Shown here: piece by piece, positions 17,032 to 25,842 of the stretch
How the letters are laid out: each line of letters opens with the position of its first letter
How positions within the stretch are numbered: position 1 is the stretch's first letter
Origin: Alloprevotella rava
Lineage (GTDB): Bacteria; Bacteroidota; Bacteroidia; Bacteroidales; Bacteroidaceae
Reading direction: 5' to 3'
Assembly: GCF_014195585.1 (NCBI RefSeq)
Contig: NZ_JACICA010000001.1
Span: forward strand, 450,929-514,928
DNA length: 64,000 nucleotides
Position numbers and translations under genes: made by a program
Notes under the pieces: generated by a model
What the model was told of the DNA's origin: nothing
Seen by the model: only the letters and a program-made list of their open reading frames with translations
Database searches by the model: none

Positions 17032-17595
17032 TTACTTCACGCGGTTGAGATAAGAACCATCGCGAGTATCTACCTCGATAACTTCGCCTTCATTGATAAA
17101 GAGAGGTACGCGAACTTCAACTCCGGTTTCAAGCTTGGCTGGTTTTGTTGCGTTTGTAGCGGTATCACCCTTCAAACCAGGTTCTGTGTAGACAATCTTA
17201 AGTTGTGTTTTGACCGGCATTTCAGCATACAGAATGGTCTCTGTAGAAGCATCACTAACGACGTCGAGAATATCACCTTCTTTCATAAACTCCACACCTG
17301 TGATAAGCTCTTTCTCAATCATAACATCATCGAATGTTTCCTGATTCATGAAGTGGAAATCATCACCATCAGCGTAGGTGTATTGGAAGGGGCGACGCTC
17401 TACGCGTACATCCTCGAGAGCTTCACCGATATTGAAGCGCTTTTCCAACACGTGGCCAGAAACAACATCCTTCAAAGTCGTACGCATAATTGTGTTACCC
17501 TTACCTGGCTTCACATGAAGGAAGTCGATGCAGAAATACAGTTTACCATCCAAACGGATGCAAGTACCTTTCTTAATCTCTTGTGATTTAATCAT
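17032..17595 (-). CDS. efp: Elongation factor P
   Basis: Translation factor that binds stalled ribosomes and helps join consecutive prolines. The 187 residues cover the three beta-barrel domains. The tip loop reads HVKPGKGNTIMRT, with the conserved Lys32 that is post-translationally modified in some bacteria. The C-terminal signature VEVRVPLFINEGEVIEVDTR is intact. It is a single-gene unit with its own promoter (TATTTTTG at 17638-17645 on the minus strand) and terminator. No modification gene lies nearby. Confidence 0.96.
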   Translation of the reverse strand: MIKSQEIKKGTCIRLDGKLYFCIDFLHVKPGKGNTIMRTTLKDVVSGHVLEKRFNIGEALEDVRVERRPFQYTYADGDDFHFMNQETFDDVMIEKELITGVEFMKEGDILDVVSDASTETILYAEMPVKTQLKIVYTEPGLKGDTATNATKPAKLETGVEVRVPLFINEGEVIEVDTRDGSYLNRVK

Positions 17596-17637
17596 CTGAT
17601 ATGTATTGTTTTATTCTTATATTCGTATAAGCGGCTG

Positions 17638-17645
17638 CAAAAATA
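17638..17645 (-). promoter_or_regulatory. Bacteroidetes -7 element of efp
   Basis: TATTTTTG on the minus strand matches TAnnTTTG, ~43 nt upstream of the efp ATG. No matching -33 box seen. Confidence 0.5.
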
Positions 17646-17722
17646 CTAATTACTTAACTAACAAGCAACGGAATTCTGCCTTTTTTAGCTCTGCGCGATT
17701 GTAATATAGCAGTTAGCAACGG

Positions 17723-19738
17723 CTACCATATCTGCACTTTGTCAGCACGATACATTTTATCGTCTGGCTTTACATGAAAAGCGTCATAGAATTCTTGGAT
17801 ATTGGACAACGGACCTAATACTCGCCATTTTGCGGGTGCATGTTCGTTGCTTTTCACCTGTGTTGCCAAAGCCTCGGGGCGCATCTGTAGCATCCAAGCT
17901 TGAGCATAACCAAGGAAGAAGCGTTGCAACGGAGTGAAACCGCCAATCTGCTCTCCAGCTTGATATTGTGGTGTCTTCTTAAATGCTTCTAAGGCAACAA
18001 TAACACCACCGAGATCGGCGATATTCTCACCTTGCGTCAAACTACCATTTATATGCAAGCCTGGAGCCACTTCATATTCGTTGAACTGTTTAACAATTTG
18101 TGCGGTGCGAGCATCAAACTGTTTCTTATCAGCTTCGGCCCACCAGTTATGAAGGTTACCATCTTTATCATACAGACATCCTTGATCGTCGAAACCATGC
18201 GTAACTTCATGTCCAAATGTTCCACCAACGATGGCATAGAGGATAGCATCGTCTGGCATTCCCGTAAAACCTGGTACAAAAATATTGCAACCAGGTATCA
18301 CTATCTCGTTGTTCGATGGATTGTAATAAGCATTATACGTTTGCGGTTCCATGTCCCATTCAGTACGATCTACTTTCTTGCCATAATGGGACAAGTGTCG
18401 CTGCATCTCCCAAATGTTTACGTTCATCACATTACGAACATAGGACTTACGGGAGATCTCCAACTGGCTCATATCCTTCCACTTGTCTGGATAGCCCAGT
18501 TTCATCACCACTGCATTGAGTTTGTCAAGTGCCTTTAATTTTGTTTCTTCGCTCATCCAGCTAAGATTGCGGATGCGGGTAGCAAGCTCCGATTTGACAG
18601 CATTACCAATTTCTAAGAACTTTTCTTTCGTTCCCTTTGGTAAGAAATCTTGCACGTAAACTTGTCCCACGAGATCGCCCAAGGCATGATCCGTGCTCGT
18701 AACGGCTCGCCGCCAACGAGAACGAGGTTGTTCGATACCACGCAATGTCTTTGAATAAAAGTCAAACTGAGCTTGGAAAAGAGCATCATCCAAAGAAGCT
18801 GCAAGCCCATTGACATAATGGAACAAAAGATAATTATTCCAATTAGTCATCGAGATGCGAAGAAGCATTCCGTCAAGATGCGTGAAGAATTCTGGTTGTC
18901 CCACAACAACCGTATCAACATCTTTCAGCCCTAAAGTCTTTGTCAAGAGGGACAGAGCAAGATGAGGAGCCAGTTTCTCAAAGGCCGTCGCACTCATCTT
19001 ATTGAAGTTGGTCAGAGGATCGCGCGTATCTTCTCGCTTGCGACTGTGCTGCGCCAATTCAGTTTCTATGCTAAGCAACGTCTCTGCTGCTTTTCGCGCT
19101 TCCTCTTCAACAAAACCTGCACGCTTGAAAACTATCGTTGCGTATTCCACAAAACGCTGACGAATGCGCCGTGTAGCCTCATCGTTCTCCACGTAATATC
19201 TACGATCGGGTAGCGACAAGCCACCCTGATTCAAATAGAAAGCATACTTATCACTTTGCTGCTGATCCTGCCAAACGCCAAAAGAAAACAGCGCACTACT
19301 ACTTACACGCGTAACATAAGCTAACATACGAATCAGCGCATTAACATCCTTCACCGAACGAATCCGTCGAATGTCACCTTGCAGTTCTGAAATACCACGC
19401 TTATTGCGCCCTATGCTATCCATATAAGAAGCATAGAAATCGCCTATCTTTTGGCGAGCGGAGCCTCTCAATTGCTTGCGAACACTGGCGTCTTGACAGA
19501 TACGACGAATTTGATCATCAATGGTATCCTGTATCACCGTAAAAATTCCGTTGTCCTTTTCTGTTGCAGGGATAGGATTCTCACGAAACCATGCGCCGTT
19601 GGCATATTCAAAGAAATCGTCTTGTGGGCGAACAGATGTGTTGATATGCGAAACTATTGGATCTATACTCTGTGCTGTTGCAGTGGCGGCTACGCAAGCT
19701 ATAGCAGCAAAGAGCGTTTTTATTCTTATCATTTTCAT
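17723..19738 (-). CDS. M13-family zinc metallopeptidase (neprilysin-like)
   Basis: Exported zinc endopeptidase of ~671 residues. A signal peptide (MKMIRIKTLFAAIACVAATATAQS) leads. The N-terminal M13 domain begins with VRPQDDFFEYANGAW. The catalytic zinc site is GTFGHEVTHGFDDQG, with the second zinc Glu in GENIADLGGVIVALEAF, and the chain ends in the family's hallmark C-terminal Trp. NAYYNPSNNEIVIPG is the substrate-binding strand. The start at 19738 is chosen over an upstream ATG at 19756 because it gives a clean signal peptide and lies 7 nt past the murF stop. It probably degrades peptides in the periplasm. Confidence 0.93.
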   Translation of the reverse strand: MKMIRIKTLFAAIACVAATATAQSIDPIVSHINTSVRPQDDFFEYANGAWFRENPIPATEKDNGIFTVIQDTIDDQIRRICQDASVRKQLRGSARQKIGDFYASYMDSIGRNKRGISELQGDIRRIRSVKDVNALIRMLAYVTRVSSSALFSFGVWQDQQQSDKYAFYLNQGGLSLPDRRYYVENDEATRRIRQRFVEYATIVFKRAGFVEEEARKAAETLLSIETELAQHSRKREDTRDPLTNFNKMSATAFEKLAPHLALSLLTKTLGLKDVDTVVVGQPEFFTHLDGMLLRISMTNWNNYLLFHYVNGLAASLDDALFQAQFDFYSKTLRGIEQPRSRWRRAVTSTDHALGDLVGQVYVQDFLPKGTKEKFLEIGNAVKSELATRIRNLSWMSEETKLKALDKLNAVVMKLGYPDKWKDMSQLEISRKSYVRNVMNVNIWEMQRHLSHYGKKVDRTEWDMEPQTYNAYYNPSNNEIVIPGCNIFVPGFTGMPDDAILYAIVGGTFGHEVTHGFDDQGCLYDKDGNLHNWWAEADKKQFDARTAQIVKQFNEYEVAPGLHINGSLTQGENIADLGGVIVALEAFKKTPQYQAGEQIGGFTPLQRFFLGYAQAWMLQMRPEALATQVKSNEHAPAKWRVLGPLSNIQEFYDAFHVKPDDKMYRADKVQIW

Positions 19739-19745
19739 TGAGCAA

Positions 19746-21050
19746 TTATAGCACATCTGGCAATTGGAACAATTTCTGAGAATTGCTGCCTTTAATGAGT
19801 ATCATGTGATTTTCTACGGGGGCTGCTGCCAGTGCTTCTTTTACAGCTTCCACATTTTCAAAATAGCGATATTGATGGGCAAAGGGTTTAAACTCTTCGC
19901 CAACAAGCCAAACAGATTCGAGATTCAGCTGATTGAGCAAATCAATAATCTTTTGGTGTTCTTCAACACTTGCTGCTCCCAACTCGCGCATACCGCCCAA
20001 GATGGCCATTTTGTGTGGAGACTCTATTAGGCGGAAGTTTTCCAAAGCTGCCTTCATACTGGTGGGGTTGGCATTATAAGCATCAACCACAAGCGTATTC
20101 TTAGCTGTGCGCTTCAACTCGCTTCGGTTATTTGTCGGTTCATAAGCTGCAATAGCATGTGTCACTTGTTCTGGCGTCACGCCAAAATGAACGCCAACGG
20201 CAGCAGCTGCCAAAGCATTGTCTATATTATATGCGCCAATGAGCTGCGTCTGCACTTCTTGCCAGACACCATCTTTCACACGCCAACGAAAATGCAGGAA
20301 GGGGTTGCAATTCAGCACCTCACCTTCCACATCATAGCCTTGTCCTGGACGCCCGTAAGTGTATGCTTTCAAACCTTTTGCTATATTGAGCAAATATTCG
20401 TTGTCACCATTGAGAAAAATATAGCCACCTGCTTTCGAGCGGAGATAATCGTAAAGCTCTCCCTTCGTATGGATAACGCCCTCGAAACTTCCAAAGCCTT
20501 CTAAGTGAGCCTTACCAACATTCGTTATTAAGCCACAATCAGGATCTACGATATTTGCCAGCGCTTTGATTTCTCCAGGATGATTTGCTCCCGTTTCAAT
20601 CACAGCTATTTCGTCCTTTTCTGTCAGACGCAGGAGCGTTTTGGGAACTCCTATGTGGTTGTTCAAATTGCCGAGAGTATAGAGTACGCGATATTTCTCA
20701 GCAAGGACAGCACTGGTGAGTTCCTTCGTAGTAGTCTTACCGTTTGTTCCCGTCACCTCCAAAATTGGTGTCCCCAACTGGTGGCGGTGGTAAGAGGCCA
20801 GTTCCTGCATTGCTGTCAAAACATCGTCAACGAGAATCATGCGGTCATCATTGCTCACCATTTTCTTATCGTCAACCACAGCAAAGGCGCAGCCTTTTTC
20901 GAGGGCCATAGTTGCAAATTTATTACCATCGAAAGTTTCTCCTTTCAACGCAAAGAAGATTGCCCCTTTCGGACACTCGCGCGTATCCGTCGTAATGACA
21001 GGATGCTCGCAGAACAGTTTGTACAAGTCTGCTGTATTCATTTCTTTCAT
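19746..21050 (-). CDS. murF: UDP-N-acetylmuramoyl-tripeptide--D-alanyl-D-alanine ligase
   Basis: Cytosolic Mur ligase that adds D-Ala-D-Ala to the UDP-MurNAc-tripeptide, the last cytoplasmic step of peptidoglycan precursor synthesis. The 434 residues show the ATP loop LEVTGTNGKTTTKEL (~96-110), the metal/substrate segment AVIETGANHPGEI, TNVGKAHLEGFGS and the C-terminal DAYNANPTSMKAAL. A start three codons later (MNTADLY) is equally possible. It is divergent from folP and followed at once by the M13 peptidase. Its partner Ddl is at 34275-35261. Confidence 0.96.
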   Translation of the reverse strand: MKEMNTADLYKLFCEHPVITTDTRECPKGAIFFALKGETFDGNKFATMALEKGCAFAVVDDKKMVSNDDRMILVDDVLTAMQELASYHRHQLGTPILEVTGTNGKTTTKELTSAVLAEKYRVLYTLGNLNNHIGVPKTLLRLTEKDEIAVIETGANHPGEIKALANIVDPDCGLITNVGKAHLEGFGSFEGVIHTKGELYDYLRSKAGGYIFLNGDNEYLLNIAKGLKAYTYGRPGQGYDVEGEVLNCNPFLHFRWRVKDGVWQEVQTQLIGAYNIDNALAAAAVGVHFGVTPEQVTHAIAAYEPTNNRSELKRTAKNTLVVDAYNANPTSMKAALENFRLIESPHKMAILGGMRELGAASVEEHQKIIDLLNQLNLESVWLVGEEFKPFAHQYRYFENVEAVKEALAAAPVENHMILIKGSNSQKLFQLPDVL

Positions 21051-21177
21051 TCTAAATATCGTGCGAAGTTACAAGTTTTTTTTCGCAGCCTACTTCTTTT
21101 CCGACAGATACCTTACCTTTATGGAGCTTTAGCAGTAAAAAAAGAGATAGATACAAGCATGGTCAGCGGAATTTAAC

Positions 21178-21185
21178 TACTTTTG
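21178..21185 (+). promoter_or_regulatory. Bacteroidetes -7 element of folP-cdaA
   Basis: TACTTTTG matches TAnnTTTG 25 nt before the folP ATG. A -33 TTTG is not evident. Confidence 0.55.
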
Positions 21186-21209
21186 CGAGTAAATAAAGTA
21201 AAGGAAATC

Positions 21210-22046
21210 ATGCAGACCTATACAATAAATTGCAGCGGAAAGCTTATAGACTTCAGTCAGCCTAAAGTGATGGGCATTTTAAATGTAACGCCAGATTCTT
21301 TCTTTGTAGAGAGCAGAAAACAATCCGACGAGGAAATCCACCGACGTGTACAGCAGATGGTGGACGAAGGCGCACAAATGATCGACATTGGAGCATATAG
21401 TTCGCGCCCTGGGGCTGATGATGTTTCCCCAGAGGAAGAAATGCGCCGCCTCTCGCATGGTCTGCAAATAGTCAACAAACTTGCGCCACAACTCCCGGTT
21501 AGTGTCGACACTTTCCGAGCTGATGTGGCCCGAATGGCTGTAGAGGAATATGGCGCCGATATTATCAACGATATTTCGGGAGGCGAAATGGATGCGCAAA
21601 TGTTTCGTACCATAGCGCAACTCAATGTTCCTTACATTCTCATGCACATGCAAGGAACCCCCCAAACAATGCAGGACAACCCGCAATATTCAGATTTCTT
21701 ACGCGAAGTGTTTCTCTATATGGCACAACGCATCAATAGGTTGCGCGATATGGGCGTAAAGGACATTATTCTTGATCCTGGCTTTGGCTTTGGTAAGACG
21801 CTCGATGAAAACTATGAGTTGTTGAACCACTTGCAGGACTTCCACGAATTTGAATTACCCTTGCTCGTTGGCGTTTCTAGGAAGTCCATGATCTACAAGC
21901 TGCTCAACACCACACCGCAAGAAGCCCTTAACGGAACAAGTGTACTCCACACCATCGCTCTCCTAAAGGGGGCAAATATTTTGCGCGTCCACGACGTTCA
22001 GCAAGCTGTTGAAGCCGTACAGTTATATACTAAAACCGTTCAGTAA
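21210..22046 (+). CDS. folP: Dihydropteroate synthase
   Basis: Cytosolic folate enzyme that joins dihydropterin pyrophosphate to p-aminobenzoate; the sulfonamide target. Signatures are MGILNVTPDSFF, MIDIGAYSSRPGA, NDISGGEMDAQMF, YILMHMQGTPQTM, DPGFGFGKTLDENYELL and GVSRKSMI. The ATG at 21210 is chosen because AAAGGAAATC lies just before it; an in-frame TTG at 21183 overlaps the promoter. Length 278 residues is typical. It is followed 7 nt later by cdaA, a common Bacteroidetes pairing. Confidence 0.96.
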   Translation: MQTYTINCSGKLIDFSQPKVMGILNVTPDSFFVESRKQSDEEIHRRVQQMVDEGAQMIDIGAYSSRPGADDVSPEEEMRRLSHGLQIVNKLAPQLPVSVDTFRADVARMAVEEYGADIINDISGGEMDAQMFRTIAQLNVPYILMHMQGTPQTMQDNPQYSDFLREVFLYMAQRINRLRDMGVKDIILDPGFGFGKTLDENYELLNHLQDFHEFELPLLVGVSRKSMIYKLLNTTPQEALNGTSVLHTIALLKGANILRVHDVQQAVEAVQLYTKTVQ

Positions 22047-22052
22047 GTTCTC

Positions 22053-22820
22053 ATGCTCTCACTCGGAATTAAAGACATCATCGACATTTTCCTTGTCGCT
22101 TTGTTGCTCTACTACATTTGGAAACTCATGAAGCAGTCCAGCGCTGCCAACATCTTTAGCGGCGTCATCATCTTCACTGTAGTATGGATTCTTGTGTCAC
22201 GCGTGTTTGAGATGCGACTGATTGGAGGCATCATGGACAACTTGATGAACATCGGTTTGCTGGCTGTCATCATTCTTTTCCAAGACGAGATTCGACATTT
22301 CCTTTCTACCATTGGCAACCAAAAGAATGCAAAGTATCTTGCACGCATTTTCCACTTAAATAAAGAGGTCAAATCCCACCGCACTGACATTATGCCAATC
22401 GTTATGGCTTGTCTGAGCATGTCGAAACAAAAGGTGGGCGCACTCATCATAGTGGAACGGGGGGTCAACCTTGCAGAATACATCAACACTGGGGAAATCA
22501 TCAATGGCAAAATCAGCCAACGACTCATCGAAAACATCTTTTTCAAAAACTCTCCACTCCATGATGGTGCTATGATTATTAGCAATAGCCACATCACTGC
22601 TGCGGGCTGTATCCTCCCCGTGTCTCACGACACCGACATCCCTAAGGCCCTCGGCCTGAGGCATCGCTCAGCCTTAGGCATTTCGCAAAAAAGCGATTGT
22701 CTGGCTATCTGCGTTTCAGAAGAAACGGGCGGCATCTCAATAGCCGAAAATGGCCATTTCCATCTCCGCTTAAATGCTGAAGAGCTTGAACGAATGCTCA
22801 CAGAGGAATGGCAGGACTGA
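22053..22820 (+). CDS. cdaA: Diadenylate cyclase CdaA
   Basis: Membrane-bound synthase of the second messenger c-di-AMP from two ATP. Three N-terminal helices (~10-75, including IFLVALLLYYIWKLM and VIIFTVVWILVSRVF) anchor the DAC domain. Both catalytic motifs are intact: PLHDGAMIISNSHI (DGA) and LGLRHRSALG (RHR), with VSEETGGISIAENG at the end. It is translated just after folP. The 255 residues are a normal length. No cdaR or glmM gene is adjacent. Confidence 0.94.
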   Translation: MLSLGIKDIIDIFLVALLLYYIWKLMKQSSAANIFSGVIIFTVVWILVSRVFEMRLIGGIMDNLMNIGLLAVIILFQDEIRHFLSTIGNQKNAKYLARIFHLNKEVKSHRTDIMPIVMACLSMSKQKVGALIIVERGVNLAEYINTGEIINGKISQRLIENIFFKNSPLHDGAMIISNSHITAAGCILPVSHDTDIPKALGLRHRSALGISQKSDCLAICVSEETGGISIAENGHFHLRLNAEELERMLTEEWQD

Positions 22821-23005
22821 TTCCTATAAGAACTTCAGATTTTTCCCAACTCTTTTTGTTTATTTCCTAAAACCTTTCTTTCATCATTTCCCTGCAAAGA
22901 CTTTCTTAGCAGCGCATAATTCTCGATTCGTTGGCCAGAACAAACGGAATACAGAAACAAGCCCTTTTTCTCTCTCTTTGAAAAACCCCAAAATGTCTAT
23001 TACTA

Positions 23006-23054
23006 ACATGTAATCGGTACTATTGTTTTTGCATGAGGTACCGATGATACATGT
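23006..23054 (+). terminator. Probable terminator hairpin after cdaA
   Basis: Arms ACATGTAATCGGTAC (23006-23020) and GTACCGATGATACATGT (23038-23054) pair with a 2-nt bulge around a 17-nt loop, and TTTCTA follows. The long loop is unusual, so another role for this palindrome at the edge of the accessory island is possible. The rest of 22821-23072 shows nothing. Confidence 0.5.
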
Positions 23055-23072
23055 TTTCTATGTGAATTATTC

Positions 23073-23990
23073 TCACTTTATATCTACTATATCTATAATC
23101 GAAGAGTTCTTATAGATGATTTCTATTTGAGAATTTGCCGTTTTGTTACAGACATTCTTCAGTTGTTGTAGTGAAACCTGTAGGCTTTTTCCTTCTACTT
23201 TTATAAAAGCTATACTGGGCAAAACATTTACTATTACTCCTCGTTTTTTTATGATTTTACCTACATTTTCTATTTCTTGTTTTATCGTTCCTACCAATTT
23301 GATTAAAACAATTCTAATACTATTAAATGTATTGTATTTGAAAAACCTATATAAGGCATTGTTTTCATCGTGTTCTTCCACGATTACCATACAGCGATGA
23401 GCTCCTTCGTTTCGTACTTGCCTTAATTGTGAATATGTAGCTTTTATATTTTTGTCATCAGGAAAAAGAGTGTTACATATCGCATTGAGTTTATGAGTAA
23501 TTTCAATATCACTTACGCTTTTATATTCTTTGTTAGCATTACACTTGAAAGAATATATTCCATCAACATTTGTCGCATTCTCTATAAAACTCAACAAATT
23601 GTTAATATCTGGAAACATTACATAAAAATAGAAATTTACGACATTTTCTATTTGATAGAACGCATTTGCGCAAAAGGAATAAAAACGTTCTAGTTCTTTT
23701 TCCTTCAGGTTCAAAGCGGCATTTTCCATGCGAAGATTATCAATGAGAAGTTGGTCTCTTAATCTTTGATTTCCTTTTGCCAATATAAAATCATACGAAA
23801 TGCTGTTATTGGCTCTTATTTCTAGCGTCTCACGAATAGCATGAACATCATCGCAAATTGACATTTGGGATGAAATAACATTTGCGGAGGAGGTTCTTTC
23901 TAACCTCTTCCGCAATTCTGCGTCAAACTCTGGATTTTGTTTGCTCAGTTGTACTATTTTATCTATTGTTGATTTCAGTTTCTCGTCCAT
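23073..23990 (-). CDS. Retron-associated protein with HEPN-like motif
   Basis: I cannot name the family with certainty. The ~305 residues are mostly helical: a Lys/Glu-rich N-terminal coiled region (~1-105), a central helical block (~105-250) and a short beta-like tail (~265-305, VIVNVLPSIAFIKVEGKSLQ). In the centre RQVRNEGAHRCM contains R195-N-x3-H200, the Rx4-6H pattern of HEPN RNases, with a polar residue after Arg. The ATG at 23990 lies 5 nt past the RT stop; a GTG at 23996 shares a base with that stop. Translational coupling to the retron RT makes it the likely effector or accessory protein; the RNase role is inference. Confidence 0.65.
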   Translation of the reverse strand: MDEKLKSTIDKIVQLSKQNPEFDAELRKRLERTSSANVISSQMSICDDVHAIRETLEIRANNSISYDFILAKGNQRLRDQLLIDNLRMENAALNLKEKELERFYSFCANAFYQIENVVNFYFYVMFPDINNLLSFIENATNVDGIYSFKCNANKEYKSVSDIEITHKLNAICNTLFPDDKNIKATYSQLRQVRNEGAHRCMVIVEEHDENNALYRFFKYNTFNSIRIVLIKLVGTIKQEIENVGKIIKKRGVIVNVLPSIAFIKVEGKSLQVSLQQLKNVCNKTANSQIEIIYKNSSIIDIVDIK

Positions 23991-23995
23991 AAGCA

Positions 23996-25495
23996 CTAAT
24001 TTAATAGTTTGTCCAAATCATCATTCAATTCATCTATGTCAACAGGTTGAGCTGGTGATACAGTTACCTTGTCTGAACGATGAACGAGCCAGAAGAGTTT
24101 TCCTTTTGCATCTCGACAATTGGATATTGACAACAACTCCTTTCGGTCTTCGTCTTCTTTTTTCAATGACTTGTTCACTGATGCCTTTTGCATTCTCCCA
24201 CCTAATTTAAAGGATACATAGCGATGAGGAATGAAATTCTCAGAGATACTCTTTTGTGTATCTTCTGTTGCCTCTTGGGACGTATGTTCGGTGTAGAACT
24301 CTTTGGGCTTAGTTGTCACTATAGTGATTGTCGTGTTATTCTTCTTCTCAAACTCCAATACTGGCAATGTCTCAACGTATGTGATTCCTTGTAGAGTCGT
24401 CTTTGTATCGTCATGAAGTGAGTTGCACAATGCGTCAAATTGGCTTCTCAGTCTCTTGTAAACGCTGTCGTCTTCACCCTTCACCATTTTAAGATACATA
24501 AGTTTACCGTCCAACACGTTCACCATGTCAGGATTACCCTTCTTCACATGTCCTTTGGCTTCTTTGTATTTGGGGAAGAATTTATTGAATGCGGTGTCAT
24601 AGCCGTATTTATGCCATATGTAGAGAATGTTGCGTATGTCGCGAACATATTTTTGGGACACATTGAGTTTGTCACTAACGATGATGCCTGTAACTTCCTG
24701 TCGTGAGCCAAACTTCTGTAGCCTTGTCTTGGCTTCATTCATTGTGAAGCCTTGGCTTTCGATTATTCGTTTTAGTTCTTTTCTGAACTCCCCTGAAGTT
24801 TGATAAACATTGTGCATTGAGCTAAATGTGATGTCATCAGCATATCTGGAATACACAACGCTAAAGCGTTTTGCCAATCCTGCCAGCCTGCGATCCAAAT
24901 TGTCACAAATCATATTTGTTATGATAGGTGATGTTGGTGCGCCTTGAGGTAAGACAAACTTGATGTTGCCATCTTCGGTTTTCTCTTTCATAGAGCACAG
25001 ACCTGCAAGGATATTGGCTATCGATTGTTTGAAAAGCAAAGGCTTCAATTGTAACCTTTTCCATACTCTCGCTTGATGGATACTTGGAAAGAAATCTTTC
25101 AGGTCGGTGTTGAAAACATAGTTGTGTCCTTTATGCTTGTTTGCATTAGTCACAACGGAACGACCTTCGGTAAATCCCATGGCATAATCAGAAGGGGTGT
25201 ATACAGCCTTGAATACTTCATTTACATATCGCAATAGCAACATAAAACTTTGATTTCTCGGTGCCGTTATCAGCCTAAAGCCTCCTGATTTCTTTTTAAT
25301 CTTGAATTGCTTATATCGATGAAACGAATTGTTGGGGTTGCAATAATAATTCAGGTGTTTCATCGTGAATGGATAGAATTTATCAGACATACCATATTCA
25401 GTCATCTCATCCTGCTTTATCTGGTTGAGAAGACGAAGGAGATCCTCTTTTGTCTCCAATTGTTGTGTGGCTTTTGATATACTATTCTTATCCAT
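23996..25495 (-). CDS. Retron-type reverse transcriptase
   Basis: RNA-directed DNA polymerase of 499 residues. RT motifs in order: FRLITAPR (~73), NAxxH retron region X at 117-121, NTDLKDFFPSI with the first catalytic Asp (131), PQGAPTSP (183-190), and YADD at 218-221. The retron-specific VTG of region Y is at 268-270 (RQEVTGIIVSDKLNVSQKY). About 180 residues follow the thumb (~320-499), longer than in compact retron RTs, with no domain I recognise. In retrons the RT copies an adjacent structured RNA into msDNA; a candidate msr-msd lies directly upstream at 25507-25698. It is coupled to the HEPN-like gene downstream. Confidence 0.9.
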   Translation of the reverse strand: MDKNSISKATQQLETKEDLLRLLNQIKQDEMTEYGMSDKFYPFTMKHLNYYCNPNNSFHRYKQFKIKKKSGGFRLITAPRNQSFMLLLRYVNEVFKAVYTPSDYAMGFTEGRSVVTNANKHKGHNYVFNTDLKDFFPSIHQARVWKRLQLKPLLFKQSIANILAGLCSMKEKTEDGNIKFVLPQGAPTSPIITNMICDNLDRRLAGLAKRFSVVYSRYADDITFSSMHNVYQTSGEFRKELKRIIESQGFTMNEAKTRLQKFGSRQEVTGIIVSDKLNVSQKYVRDIRNILYIWHKYGYDTAFNKFFPKYKEAKGHVKKGNPDMVNVLDGKLMYLKMVKGEDDSVYKRLRSQFDALCNSLHDDTKTTLQGITYVETLPVLEFEKKNNTTITIVTTKPKEFYTEHTSQEATEDTQKSISENFIPHRYVSFKLGGRMQKASVNKSLKKEDEDRKELLSISNCRDAKGKLFWLVHRSDKVTVSPAQPVDIDELNDDLDKLLN

Positions 25496-25506
25496 ACTTG
25501 TTTATA

Positions 25507-25698
25507 TTTAAGAAGGTGACATCGGAAACGACAGACATTCATTTCTTTATATAAGAAAATAAGACTATTAAATATAAAAACAACATAACACAATAGAAAG
25601 CACATACAACGTATGTGCAAGTCTACGTTAACGTGATAACATTGTTATCTCTATATCCCGAAAGATAATGAGACATCATGCGAATATACCTTCTTAAA
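25507..25698 (-). ncRNA. Candidate retron msr-msd RNA
   Basis: Retrons place their template RNA just before the RT and close it with inverted repeats a1/a2. On the minus strand TTTAAGAAGGT (25688-25698) and its exact complement (25507-25517) form an 11-bp pair bracketing 170 nt, the second arm 11 nt before the RT ATG. Between them lie several hairpins: GCACATAC-gtt-GTATGTGC (25600-25618), TTATCT/AGATAA around a 12-nt loop, GATAAC-aat-GTTATC, and ACGTTAACGT. A shorter alternative pair (GACATTC/GAATGTC, ~25752-25758 and 25534-25540) also exists. The branching G and exact msd limits cannot be fixed by eye. Confidence 0.55.
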
Positions 25699-25783
25699 AG
25701 AAAGCATGGCTTTCACCCGCAAGACGAATTCAAATTTATGTCTGCCGCCCCGAATGTCAAAGACCTCTTTTTATTTTCTGATG

Positions 25784-25791
25784 CAAAGTTT
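25784..25791 (-). promoter_or_regulatory. Possible promoter of the retron RNA and RT
   Basis: On the minus strand AAACTTTG differs from the -7 consensus TAnnTTTG at one base, in the context ACTTTGCATCA that is also seen before the WG-repeat gene. It would start RNA ~80 nt before the candidate a1 arm. Confidence 0.35.
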
Positions 25792-25842
25792 CTACATTGT
25801 CACGAATTCTTTGTTCGTTGTTATGCGTAAATTGCAATATTA

